Made by a program: the position numbers and the translations under genes. A stretch of DNA of 6,830 nt from Lichenicoccus sp964245755 (GTDB taxonomy: Bacteria > Pseudomonadota > Alphaproteobacteria > Acetobacterales > Acetobacteraceae), in assembly GCA_964245755.1 (NCBI GenBank), contig CAXTNV010000162.1, forward strand, positions 1 through 6,830, read 5' to 3'. The notes beneath the pieces were generated by a model that saw only the letters and a program-made list of their open reading frames with translations, searched no databases and had not been told where the DNA came from. Every line of letters starts with the position of its first letter. The stretch's first letter is position 1. This document shows, in pieces, positions 1-6,165 of the stretch.

Positions 1-728
1 CGACCGGCGGCGGGCGGGGCCCGCCGACGCTGCGGGCGCGCCCGCGGCCGGCCGCGGGCCCGGCGGCGGCGGGCGTGGGCGTCGCGGGGGATGCGGCGGT
101 GCTGCCGACGCCGCCACCGCTGGGAGCGGGCGATGTCGACACCGACGGTCAGGCGGAGATCGTGCCGCAGGGGCCCAAGCTGCTGTCCGATCACAACTCG
201 ATGCTGCTTCGCAAGATGCTGCGCCTCGTGGTCACCCGGGGCATCGGCAAGCCGGCCGAGGTGCCGGGCTACTTCATCGGCGGCAAGACCGGCACCGCCG
301 AGAAGGTCGGGCCGCGCGGCGGCTACCTCAAGCACGTCAACGTCACGGCCTTCACCGGCATCTTCCCGATGAACGATCCGCGCTACGCGGTCTACGTCAT
401 GCTGGACAGCCCGCAGGCGACCAGGCAGACCCACGGCTGGACCACCTCGGCGTGGAACTCGGCACCCACGGTGGCGAAGATCGTGGCGCGCATCGGCCCG
501 ATGATGGACATGTTTCCCAACACCTCCACCGGTGCCGCCGCGATCGACGCATCGCTCGACATCCCGATGCAGCCTGCCGCGCCCGTCGCATCGGAGCCGC
601 ATCCGCCCCGGACCCTGCGCCGCCCGCCCGCGCGTCCCGAGGACCGGCTGCGCCAGGATGTCAGCTACCCATTGGCAGACGCGCCCGGTGCGGAGCGTCG
701 AGCGGAGCATCGAGATGAATCTCGGTGA
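1..728 (+). CDS. ftsI: Septal peptidoglycan D,D-transpeptidase FtsI (PBP3), C-terminal part
   Basis: This is the 3' end of the transpeptidase that cross-links peptidoglycan at the division septum, in the periplasm and anchored to the inner membrane. The frame is open from base 3 (241 residues) to TGA 726-728; the start, the membrane anchor and the SxxK and SxN motifs lie upstream of the window. The third penicillin-binding motif is clear: KTGTAEK at 285-305 within GYFIGGKTGTAEK. It is followed by the typical FtsI block ending in WNSAPTVAKIVARIGP. Residues 7-10 of the fragment (PPTL) match the usual strand before the last helix, but about 49 Pro/Ala/Gly-rich residues (33-179) separate it from the LLSDHNS segment, where the family normally has roughly a dozen. 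After the catalytic domain there is a Pro/Ala/Arg-rich tail of about 67 residues (from ~525). The last 14 bases overlap murE. The family call is firm; the function of the insertion and tail is unknown. Confidence 0.93.
   Translation, partial: TGGGRGPPTLRARPRPAAGPAAAGVGVAGDAAVLPTPPPLGAGDVDTDGQAEIVPQGPKLLSDHNSMLLRKMLRLVVTRGIGKPAEVPGYFIGGKTGTAEKVGPRGGYLKHVNVTAFTGIFPMNDPRYAVYVMLDSPQATRQTHGWTTSAWNSAPTVAKIVARIGPMMDMFPNTSTGAAAIDASLDIPMQPAAPVASEPHPPRTLRRPPARPEDRLRQDVSYPLADAPGAERRAEHRDESR
703..714 (+). promoter_or_regulatory. Ribosome binding site of murE
   Basis: GGAG at 704-707 lies 7 bases before the ATG at 715, inside the ftsI coding sequence. This site decides the murE start: an in-frame ATG at 658 would add 19 residues that do not resemble MurE and lacks a site at workable spacing. 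The MNLGELADSIGL sequence from 715 looks like a normal MurE N-terminus. Confidence 0.6.
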
Positions 729-2295
729 GCTCGCGGACAGCATCGGACTGACACCACCCGCGGAGGCGGCCGCCATCCGCATCGACGGCATCACGCTCGA
801 CAGCCGTGCGGTGCGGCCCGGCTGGCTGTTCGCGGCGCTGTCCGGCAGCCATGTCGACGGTCGCCGTTTCATCGCCGACGCGGTGGCGGCGGGGGCCGCC
901 GCGGTGCTGGCCGGCACCGGCACCGTGTGGCCGCAGCAATTGGCGCCGCGCCCGATGCTGCTGCACCGCGAGCCGAGGCAGGCGCTGGCGCGGCTGGCGG
1001 CGCGGCTCGCCGGGCCGCAGCCGGCGCGCGTCGTCGCCGTCACCGGCACCAACGGCAAGACCAGCGTCGCCGAGTTCCTGCGCCAGTTCTGGCAGCATGC
1101 CGGCATCGCGGCGGCGAGCCTCGGCACGCTGGGCGTGATCGGCCCGCACACGTCGCCCGACCACACGTCGTGCGAGNNNNNNNNNNNNNNNNNNNNNNNN
1201 NNNNNNNNNNNNNNNNNNNNNNNNNNNNNNNNNNNNNNNNNNNNNNNNNNNNNNNNNNNNNNNNNNNNNNNNNNNNTCGTTCTGAGCCGGATCCTGGCCG
1301 AGCTCGCCGCCGGCGGCGTGCGCGCCGCCGCCCTCGAGGCTTCCTCGCACGGGCTGTCGCAGTTCCGGCTCGACGGCGTCCGCCTGCAGGCCGCCGGCTT
1401 CTCCAACCTGACCCGCGACCATCTGGATTATCACGGCACCCTGGACCAGTACCGGCGCGCCAAGCTGCGACTGTTCGAGGTGCTGCTGCCCGAGGGCGGC
1501 CTCGCCTGCGTCAACGCCGACATGGACGCGGAGACGCTGGCGCGGCTGCGCGACATCGCGGCGGCGCGACGGCTGACGCTGCGCCTGGTCGGCGAGCGCG
1601 GCGAGACGATCCGCCTGCTGCGGGCGCGGCCGCTGCCGGACGGGCAGGTGCTGGAGATCGAGGCGCTCGGCCGCCGGCGCGAAGTCGTCCTGGCGCTGCC
1701 CGGCCGCTTCCAGGCCGACAACGTGCTGCTGGCGGCGGTGCTCGCCGTGGCCGAGCCGGAGGCGCTGCAGCGCACCCTGGACGGGGCCTCCTCGCTCACC
1801 GGCGTGCGCGGGCGTATGGAGCGCGCGGTGCGGCTGGATAACGGTGCCGCCGCCTATGTCGACTACGCCCACACGCCCGACGCGCTGGCGCGGCTGCTGC
1901 AGAGCCTGCGTCCGCACGTCGCGGGCCCGCCGCGTGCCGGGCGGCTGGTGCTGGTGTTCGGTGCCGGCGGCGACCGCGACCGCGGCAAGCGCGCGATGAT
2001 GGGTGCGGCCGCCTCGGCGGACGCCGACCTCGCCATCGTCACCGACGACAACCCGCGCTCCGAGCCGCCGGAGGCCATCCGCGCCGAGATCCTGGCCGGC
2101 TGCCCGGGCGGGGTCGAGATCGGCGACCGGCTGCAGGCCATTGCCGCCGGGCTGCAGGCGCTGCGCCCGGGGGACGTGCTGGTGGTGGCCGGCAAGGGGC
2201 ACGAGCAGGGACAGACGGCGTCCGGCGTCACCGAGCCGTTCGACGACCGCGCGGCGATCCGGCAGCTGGCGGCAGGCCGCGGCGAGGCGGCATGA
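715..2295 (+). CDS. murE: UDP-N-acetylmuramoyl-L-alanyl-D-glutamate--2,6-diaminopimelate ligase MurE (interrupted by a sequence gap)
   Basis: This cytoplasmic ATP-dependent ligase adds meso-diaminopimelate to UDP-MurNAc-L-Ala-D-Glu. The N-terminal uridine-binding domain has DSRAVRPGWLFAAL. The ATP loop is TGTNGKTS at 1042-1065. The central domain has EASSHGL and DHLDYHGTLDQYRRAKLRLF, whose AK lysine is the expected carbamoylated residue. The C-terminal domain has YAHTPDAL, GAGGDRDRGKR and GKGHEQGQ. DNPR at 2047-2058 is the signature that selects meso-DAP over lysine, so EC 6.3.2.13 is the expected activity. The nominal length is 526 codons, of which 34 fall wholly or partly in 100 N (1177-1276). 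The remaining 492 already approach the usual family length of about 480-500, so the true gap is probably short. The frame happens to continue across the N run. The missing stretch should contain the conserved TTPDP-like substrate-binding segment. The gene overlaps ftsI by 14 bases and murF by 4 (ATGA), implying translational coupling. Confidence 0.95.
   Translation: MNLGELADSIGLTPPAEAAAIRIDGITLDSRAVRPGWLFAALSGSHVDGRRFIADAVAAGAAAVLAGTGTVWPQQLAPRPMLLHREPRQALARLAARLAGPQPARVVAVTGTNGKTSVAEFLRQFWQHAGIAAASLGTLGVIGPHTSPDHTSCEXXXXXXXXXXXXXXXXXXXXXXXXXXXXXXXXXXVLSRILAELAAGGVRAAALEASSHGLSQFRLDGVRLQAAGFSNLTRDHLDYHGTLDQYRRAKLRLFEVLLPEGGLACVNADMDAETLARLRDIAAARRLTLRLVGERGETIRLLRARPLPDGQVLEIEALGRRREVVLALPGRFQADNVLLAAVLAVAEPEALQRTLDGASSLTGVRGRMERAVRLDNGAAAYVDYAHTPDALARLLQSLRPHVAGPPRAGRLVLVFGAGGDRDRGKRAMMGAAASADADLAIVTDDNPRSEPPEAIRAEILAGCPGGVEIGDRLQAIAAGLQALRPGDVLVVAGKGHEQGQTASGVTEPFDDRAAIRQLAAGRGEAA
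1177..1276. other. Assembly gap of exactly 100 N inside murE
   Basis: The run is exactly 100 unresolved bases, the conventional placeholder for a scaffold gap of unknown size. The left flank ends in codons reading PDHTSCE, which do not look like MurE, whereas the right flank (LSRILAELAAGGV) aligns well with the family. The left contig edge may therefore be unreliable. Only about 8-20 codons are expected between these two family landmarks. Confidence 0.97.
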
Positions 2296-3662
2296 GCGCG
2301 CCTTGGAACAGCGCCGCCCTGCGGGCCGCGACCGGCGGGCGCATCCTCGGCGCCATCGAGGCGCGGGGCGTGTCGATCGACACCCGCAGCCTCGTCGCGG
2401 GAGACCTGTTCGTGGCGCTGCGCGGCGAGCGCGACGGTCACGCCCATGTCGCCCAGGCGCTGCGGCAGGATGCGGCGGGCGCGGTGGTGGATGATCCCGC
2501 GTGCCTGCCCGAGGATCCGCGGCTGCTGCGCGTCGCGGACACGCAGGCGGCGCTGGACGGGCTCGGCCGCTTCGCGCGCGCGCGTTTCGCCGGCCGCGTC
2601 GTCGCCGTCACCGGCAGCGTCGGCAAGACCACCACGAAGGAGATGCTGCGCCTCGCACTGTCCGCCCTCGGCGCGACCCATGCAGCGAGTGCCTCGCACA
2701 ACAACCACTGGGGCGTGCCGCTGACCTTGTCGCGGCTGCCGCCGGATGCCGCGTATTGCGTCTGCGAGATCGGCATGAACCATGCGGGCGAGATCGCCCC
2801 GCTGGCGGCGCTGTGCCGGCCGGACATCGCCGTCATCACCACCGTCGCCGCCGCCCATATCGGCCACATGGGCAGCCTGGAGGCGATCGCGCGCGAGAAG
2901 GGTGCACTGGTCGAGGCCCTGCGCCCGGGCGGGGTCGCGATCGTACCTGCCGGTGCCGTCGGCATCGCCGCGATCGCCGCGCGCGCGTGCGCCGCCGGCG
3001 CCCGGGTGATCCGCTTCGGCGGGGCGGGCGACGATGCCGAAGCCCGCCTCACCGCGCTGTCGCTCGAGGCGGACGAGACGCGCTGCACGATCGCGCTGCC
3101 GGATGGCAGCGTGACGCTGCGCCTGCCGGCTCCGGGCCGCCACATGGCGATGAACGCGCTCGCCTGCCTGAGCGCGGTGCACGCCCTGGGGGGCGACGTG
3201 CGGCTGGCGGCAGAGGCGCTGTCGGCGTTCCGCCCGGGCGACGGTCGCGGTGCGCGACGGCCTCTGCTCGGCGGTGCGGCGTGGCTGCTTGACGAGAGCT
3301 ACAACGCGTCCGGCGCCTCGGTTCGCGCAGCACTCGAGGTGCTGCGGCTGACGCCGGCGCGACGCCGCGTCGCGGTGCTCGGCGACATGCTGGAACTCGG
3401 CGATTTCGCACTGCGCGAACACGAAATGCTGGCGGCGCCGCTGCGCGACTCGGCGGAGCTGGTTTATTGCTGCGGCGACATGATGAGCAGGCTGTACGAG
3501 ATGTTGCCGCGCGAGATCCAGGGTGGCAGCGCGCCGTCCGCCGCCACCCTCGCCCCCGCGGTCGCCGCCGGGATGCGGGCCGGCGACGTGGTTCTGGTCA
3601 AGGGCAGCTACGGCAGCCGCATGCGCGACGTCGTCGCCGCGCTCTCGGCGCGGGCGGCCTGA
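2292..3662 (+). CDS. murF: UDP-N-acetylmuramoyl-tripeptide--D-alanyl-D-alanine ligase MurF
   Basis: MurF adds D-Ala-D-Ala to UDP-MurNAc-tripeptide in the cytoplasm, the last soluble step of pentapeptide synthesis (EC 6.3.2.10). It has 456 residues, normal for the family. The N-terminal domain has DTRSLVAGDLFVALRGER. The ATP loop GSVGKTT is at residues 108-114 (2613-2633). The central domain carries SHNNHWGVPLTL, EIGMNHAGEI, the AAAHIGHMGS segment and AREKGAL, whose lysine is the expected carbamoylated residue. The C-terminal domain carries PGRHMAMNALA, the DESYNASGAS motif that follows the hinge, and VAVLGDMLELG and VLVKGSYGSRM. The ATG is embedded in the murE stop as ATGA. A GAGG at 2284-2287 is only 4 bases from the start, so re-initiation by ribosomes finishing murE is likely. 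Its TGA directly abuts the mraY ATG. I saw no missing key residue. Confidence 0.96.
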   Translation: MSAPWNSAALRAATGGRILGAIEARGVSIDTRSLVAGDLFVALRGERDGHAHVAQALRQDAAGAVVDDPACLPEDPRLLRVADTQAALDGLGRFARARFAGRVVAVTGSVGKTTTKEMLRLALSALGATHAASASHNNHWGVPLTLSRLPPDAAYCVCEIGMNHAGEIAPLAALCRPDIAVITTVAAAHIGHMGSLEAIAREKGALVEALRPGGVAIVPAGAVGIAAIAARACAAGARVIRFGGAGDDAEARLTALSLEADETRCTIALPDGSVTLRLPAPGRHMAMNALACLSAVHALGGDVRLAAEALSAFRPGDGRGARRPLLGGAAWLLDESYNASGASVRAALEVLRLTPARRRVAVLGDMLELGDFALREHEMLAAPLRDSAELVYCCGDMMSRLYEMLPREIQGGSAPSAATLAPAVAAGMRAGDVVLVKGSYGSRMRDVVAALSARAA

Positions 3663-4751
3663 ATGTTCTACGACCTGGCCCGTCCGTATGCGGAACATTT
3701 CGCGCTGTTCAACCTGTTCCGCTACATCACCTTCCGCTCGGGTGCCGCCTGCCTGACCGCGCTCGCGGTCAGCCTGCTGCTGGGCCCGGCGGTGATCGCG
3801 CGGCTGCGGCGGGTGCAGCGCGAGGGCCAGCCGATCCGCCTGCTCGGCCCGCAGCGCCACCTGATCGAGAAGGCCGGCACGCCGACCATGGGCGGCGTGC
3901 TGATCCTGCTGTCGCTGTTCATCTCCACGCTGCTGTGGGCCGACCTGTCGAACGGCTTCGTCTGGGCGGTGCTGGCGATCACCGGCGCTTTCGGCGCGGG
4001 CGGCGTCGCCGACGCCTACCTCAAGCTCTCGCGGCGCAACTCCGCAGGCGTGTCCAAGCGCGCCCGCCTGGGCTGCGAGTTCGCCGCCTCCCTGCTCGGC
4101 GGCTACTGGCTGGACGCGCTGATGCCGACGCCGCTCGCCGGCACGGTGGCGTTCCCGTTCGTCAAGGAGGCGCTGCTGCCGCTCGGCTACGTGTTTCCGG
4201 TGTTCGCCATGCTGGTGATCACCGGGTTCGGCAATGCGGTCAACTTCACCGACGGCCTGGACGGGCTGGCGATCGTGCCGGTGATCATCGCCGCCCTGGT
4301 GTTCGCGCTGATCTCCTACCTGGTCGGCAACCACCTGTTCGCCGACTACCTGCAGCTGCACCACGTGCCCCGCACCGGTGAGCTCGGCGTGTTCTGCGCC
4401 GCCCTGATCGGCGCGGGGCTCGGCTTCCTCTGGTTCAACGCGCCGCCGGCCGCGGTGTTCATGGGCGACACCGGCAGCCTCGCGCTAGGCGGTGCGCTCG
4501 GCGCGGTGGCGGTGGCGGTCAAGCACGAGATCGTTCTGTGCATCGTCGGCGGCATCTTCGTGGTCGAGACGCTGTCGGTGATCATCCAGGTGTTCTGGTA
4601 CAAGCGCACCCGCAGGCGCGTGTTCCTGATGGCGCCGCTGCACCATCATTTCGAGAAGAAGGGCTGGGAGGAGCCCAAGATCGTGATCCGGTTCTGGATC
4701 GTCTCGATGGTGCTCGGCCTGATCGGCCTGGCCACGCTGAAGATCCGATGA
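3663..4751 (+). CDS. mraY: Phospho-N-acetylmuramoyl-pentapeptide-transferase MraY, with altered DD motif
   Basis: MraY is the inner-membrane enzyme that transfers phospho-MurNAc-pentapeptide from UDP to undecaprenyl phosphate, forming lipid I (EC 2.7.8.13). The 362-residue length is normal and the protein is strongly hydrophobic throughout, fitting about ten membrane helices. Typical segments are NLFRYITFRSG near the N-terminus, GTPTMGGVLILLS, NAVNFTDGLDGLAIVP (Asp197, Asp200), FMGDTGSLALGGALG (Asp269, the third catalytic aspartate of the family), MAPLHHHFEKKGW and RFWIVSMVLGLIGLATLKIR at the end. What is odd is that the adjacent catalytic aspartates, normally DDY, read Asp117-Ala118-Tyr (4011-4019). 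In addition, the usual DGP of the first cytoplasmic loop reads LGP, with Leu61 at 3843-3845. The rest of the protein is well conserved and there is no frameshift. It starts immediately after the murF stop with no convincing ribosome site and overlaps murD by ATGA. The family is certain; full activity of this exact sequence is not. Confidence 0.94.
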   Translation: MFYDLARPYAEHFALFNLFRYITFRSGAACLTALAVSLLLGPAVIARLRRVQREGQPIRLLGPQRHLIEKAGTPTMGGVLILLSLFISTLLWADLSNGFVWAVLAITGAFGAGGVADAYLKLSRRNSAGVSKRARLGCEFAASLLGGYWLDALMPTPLAGTVAFPFVKEALLPLGYVFPVFAMLVITGFGNAVNFTDGLDGLAIVPVIIAALVFALISYLVGNHLFADYLQLHHVPRTGELGVFCAALIGAGLGFLWFNAPPAAVFMGDTGSLALGGALGAVAVAVKHEIVLCIVGGIFVVETLSVIIQVFWYKRTRRRVFLMAPLHHHFEKKGWEEPKIVIRFWIVSMVLGLIGLATLKIR

Positions 4752-6085
4752 AGCGACGCTTCCCCGCCGACCTGTTCGTCGGGCGGCGTTACGCCGTGCT
4801 CGGGCTGGGACGCAACGGCGCACCGGCGGCGCGGGGACTCGCGGCGATGGGTGCGCAGGTGGTCGCCTGGGACGACGGCGAAGCCGGACGCCAGGCGCTC
4901 GCCGAGGCGCCGGACGGGATCAGGCTGTCGCCGCTGGACGATCCCGCGGGCTTCGACGCCCTGGTGCTCTCGCCCGGCATCGCGCACCGGCTTCCGGTGC
5001 CGCATCCGTTCGCGGCGCGCGCGCTGGCGGCCGGCCTGCCGGTGCTGTCGGACGCCGAGCTGCTGTTCGAGGCGGTGCGCAGCGCAGGCTCCAGGGCGCG
5101 CTTCGCCGGCATCACCGGCACCAACGGCAAGTCGACCACGACGGCGCTGCTGGCGCACCTGCTGGACCGGGCCGGCATCGACAACCGGGCAGGCGGCAAC
5201 CTGGGTCCGGCGGCGCTGTCGCTGCCGCTGCTCGACGACGATGGCGTCTACGTGCTGGAGATGTCGTCGTACATGCTCGAGCGCCTGAGCCGCCTGCGCT
5301 TCGATGCGGCGTGCCTGCTCAACCTCTCGCCCGACCATCTGGACCGGCACGGCGACCTCGCCGGATACGGCGCGGCCAAGCTCGCCGTGTTCGCCCGTCA
5401 GACCAGGTCGGACCTCGCGGTGCTTGGCCTGGACGATCCGTGGTCGCGGGCGCAGGCGGCGGCACTGGCGAAAGCCCCCGGGAGGCTGGTGACGGTCTCC
5501 GGCAGCCAGGGCCTGCCGGGCCCGGCGCCGGCGCTGCCCGGGGCGCACAACGCGCAGAACGCCGCGGCGGCGGCGGCGATGGCGCGGCACCTGGGCGCCC
5601 CAGCGGAGGCGATCTGCGCCGGCCTGGCCAGCTTTCCGGGCCTGGCCCACCGGCAGCAACGCATCGCCAGCATCGAAGGCGTCGAGTTCGTCGACGACAG
5701 CAAGGCGACCAACGCCGACGCGGCCGCCCGGGCGCTCGGCTGCTACGAGCGGCTGATCTGGATCGCCGGCGGACAGGCCAAGGCAGGCGGCATCGAGCCA
5801 CTGGCGCCGCTGTTCCCGCGCGTCGCCGAGGCGCTGCTGATCGGCCGCGACGCCCCGGTGCTGGCGGACAGTCTCCGGCGCCACGGGGTGCGGCACCGCA
5901 TCATGGGCGATCTCGATCACGCGGTGCCGGCGGCGCTGGACGCCGCACGCCAACACGATGTCCCTGTGGTGCTGCTCTCACCAGCCTGCGCGAGCTTCGA
6001 CCAGTTCCCCAACTTCGAGGCGAGGGGCCTTCATTTTGCTGGATTGGTGGACAAAGCCGGGCACCTCGTGCGAGGACAAGCGTGA
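4748..6085 (+). CDS. murD: UDP-N-acetylmuramoyl-L-alanine--D-glutamate ligase MurD
   Basis: MurD adds D-glutamate to UDP-MurNAc-L-Ala in the cytoplasm (EC 6.3.2.9), the step before MurE. It has 445 residues, a normal length. The N-terminal nucleotide-fold domain has YAVLGLGRNGAPAARGLAAMG and LVLSPGIAH. The ATP loop region is GITGTNGKSTTTALL. The central domain has GGNLGPAAL, VLEMSSYMLE and LNLSPDHLDRHGDLAGYGAAKLAVF, whose AK lysine is the expected carbamoylated residue. The C-terminal domain has AHNAQNAAAA, FVDDSKATNADAAARAL, IAGGQAKAGGIEPL and the characteristic LLSPACASFDQFPNFEARG. The EMSSYMLE stretch has Met where E. coli has Gln (ELSSFQLE); I think this is common in relatives. The start sits in the mraY stop (ATGA) without a strong ribosome site, suggesting coupling. 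The end reads TGATGA: two in-frame stops with an ATG nested at 6085. Confidence 0.96.
   Translation: MKRRFPADLFVGRRYAVLGLGRNGAPAARGLAAMGAQVVAWDDGEAGRQALAEAPDGIRLSPLDDPAGFDALVLSPGIAHRLPVPHPFAARALAAGLPVLSDAELLFEAVRSAGSRARFAGITGTNGKSTTTALLAHLLDRAGIDNRAGGNLGPAALSLPLLDDDGVYVLEMSSYMLERLSRLRFDAACLLNLSPDHLDRHGDLAGYGAAKLAVFARQTRSDLAVLGLDDPWSRAQAAALAKAPGRLVTVSGSQGLPGPAPALPGAHNAQNAAAAAAMARHLGAPAEAICAGLASFPGLAHRQQRIASIEGVEFVDDSKATNADAAARALGCYERLIWIAGGQAKAGGIEPLAPLFPRVAEALLIGRDAPVLADSLRRHGVRHRIMGDLDHAVPAALDAARQHDVPVVLLSPACASFDQFPNFEARGLHFAGLVDKAGHLVRGQA
6072..6076 (+). promoter_or_regulatory. Shine-Dalgarno-like site before the 26-codon frame
   Basis: GAGGA at 6072-6076 within the end of murD is 8 bases from the ATG at 6085, an ideal spacing. 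It serves no other recognised start, so it supports translation of the small open frame between murD and ftsW. A purine-rich match can occur by chance in coding sequence. Confidence 0.4.
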
Positions 6086-6165
6086 TGAAGCCGGCTCGCT
6101 TCAGCAACTGGGTCGGGGGCCTGCGGCCCCAGCGGGTCGAGGGTGGAGGCCCCGCCGATGCGTAG
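6085..6165 (+). CDS. Possible 26-residue leader or coupling peptide between murD and ftsW
   Basis: A small open frame begins at an ATG sharing one base with the murD stop (TGATG) and ends at TAG 6163-6165, just inside ftsW, whose ATG is at 6158. It begins MKPARFSNWVGGLRPQ and is basic at the start, Gly/Pro-rich at the end, with no membrane segment or recognised domain. GAGGA lies 8 bases upstream. Its stop overlaps the first codons of ftsW in another frame. Ribosomes leaving murD could therefore translate this frame and re-initiate on ftsW, keeping the otherwise continuous coupling of the cluster. I do not recognise the peptide. It could equally be a chance open frame, since stops are scarce at this GC content, or a leftover of a longer FtsW N-terminus. 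Confidence 0.35.
   Translation: MKPARFSNWVGGLRPQRVEGGGPADA
6116..6153 (+). promoter_or_regulatory. Two mutually exclusive GC-rich hairpins before ftsW
   Basis: GGGGCC at 6116-6121 can pair with GGCCCC at 6125-6130 around a 3-base loop. Alternatively, GGGGCCT at 6116-6122 can pair over 7 bases with AGGCCCC at 6147-6153, which covers the AGG of the ftsW ribosome site. The two pairings exclude each other, so a switch affecting ftsW translation is conceivable. No T-run follows, so it is not an intrinsic terminator. Short GC-only complementarities are not rare in DNA of this composition. Confidence 0.3.
6145..6149 (+). promoter_or_regulatory. Ribosome binding site of ftsW
   Basis: GGAGG at 6145-6149 is 8 bases before the ATG at 6158, the best Shine-Dalgarno match in the window. 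It fixes the ftsW start over the in-frame GTG at 6143, which it overlaps. Upstream of that GTG the frame is closed by TGA at 6086. Confidence 0.7.

Noticed and set aside
532..714. Upstream extension of murE from ATG 532 or ATG 658
   Set aside because: The added residues are Arg/Pro/Ser-rich, overlap the FtsI tail in another frame and do not resemble MurE. ATG 715 has a well-spaced GGAG and begins a normal MurE N-terminus.
661..2202. Antisense open frame (513 codons) opposite murE
   Set aside because: It runs through the N gap and gives repetitive Arg/Gln/Gly-rich sequence without any recognisable domain. It is a shadow of murE.
1863..4364. Very long antisense open frame (833 codons) opposite murE, murF and mraY
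   Set aside because: The product is low-complexity, rich in Arg, Gln, His and Ala, with no family motif, and it spans three well-identified genes. Stops are rare on the complementary strand of such GC-rich coding DNA.
5253..5285. MurD VLEMSSYMLE with Met in place of the E. coli Gln as a possible active-site change
   Set aside because: I believe this variant is common in related Alphaproteobacteria, and all other MurD motifs are intact, so I do not count it as unusual.
4646..5956. Antisense open frame (436 codons) opposite murD
   Set aside because: Same compositional shadow: no domain, no ribosome site of note, fully opposite a confident murD.
6116..6130. Intrinsic terminator between murD and ftsW
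   Set aside because: The stem is only 6 base pairs and is followed by no T-run; the next gene starts within 30 bases.
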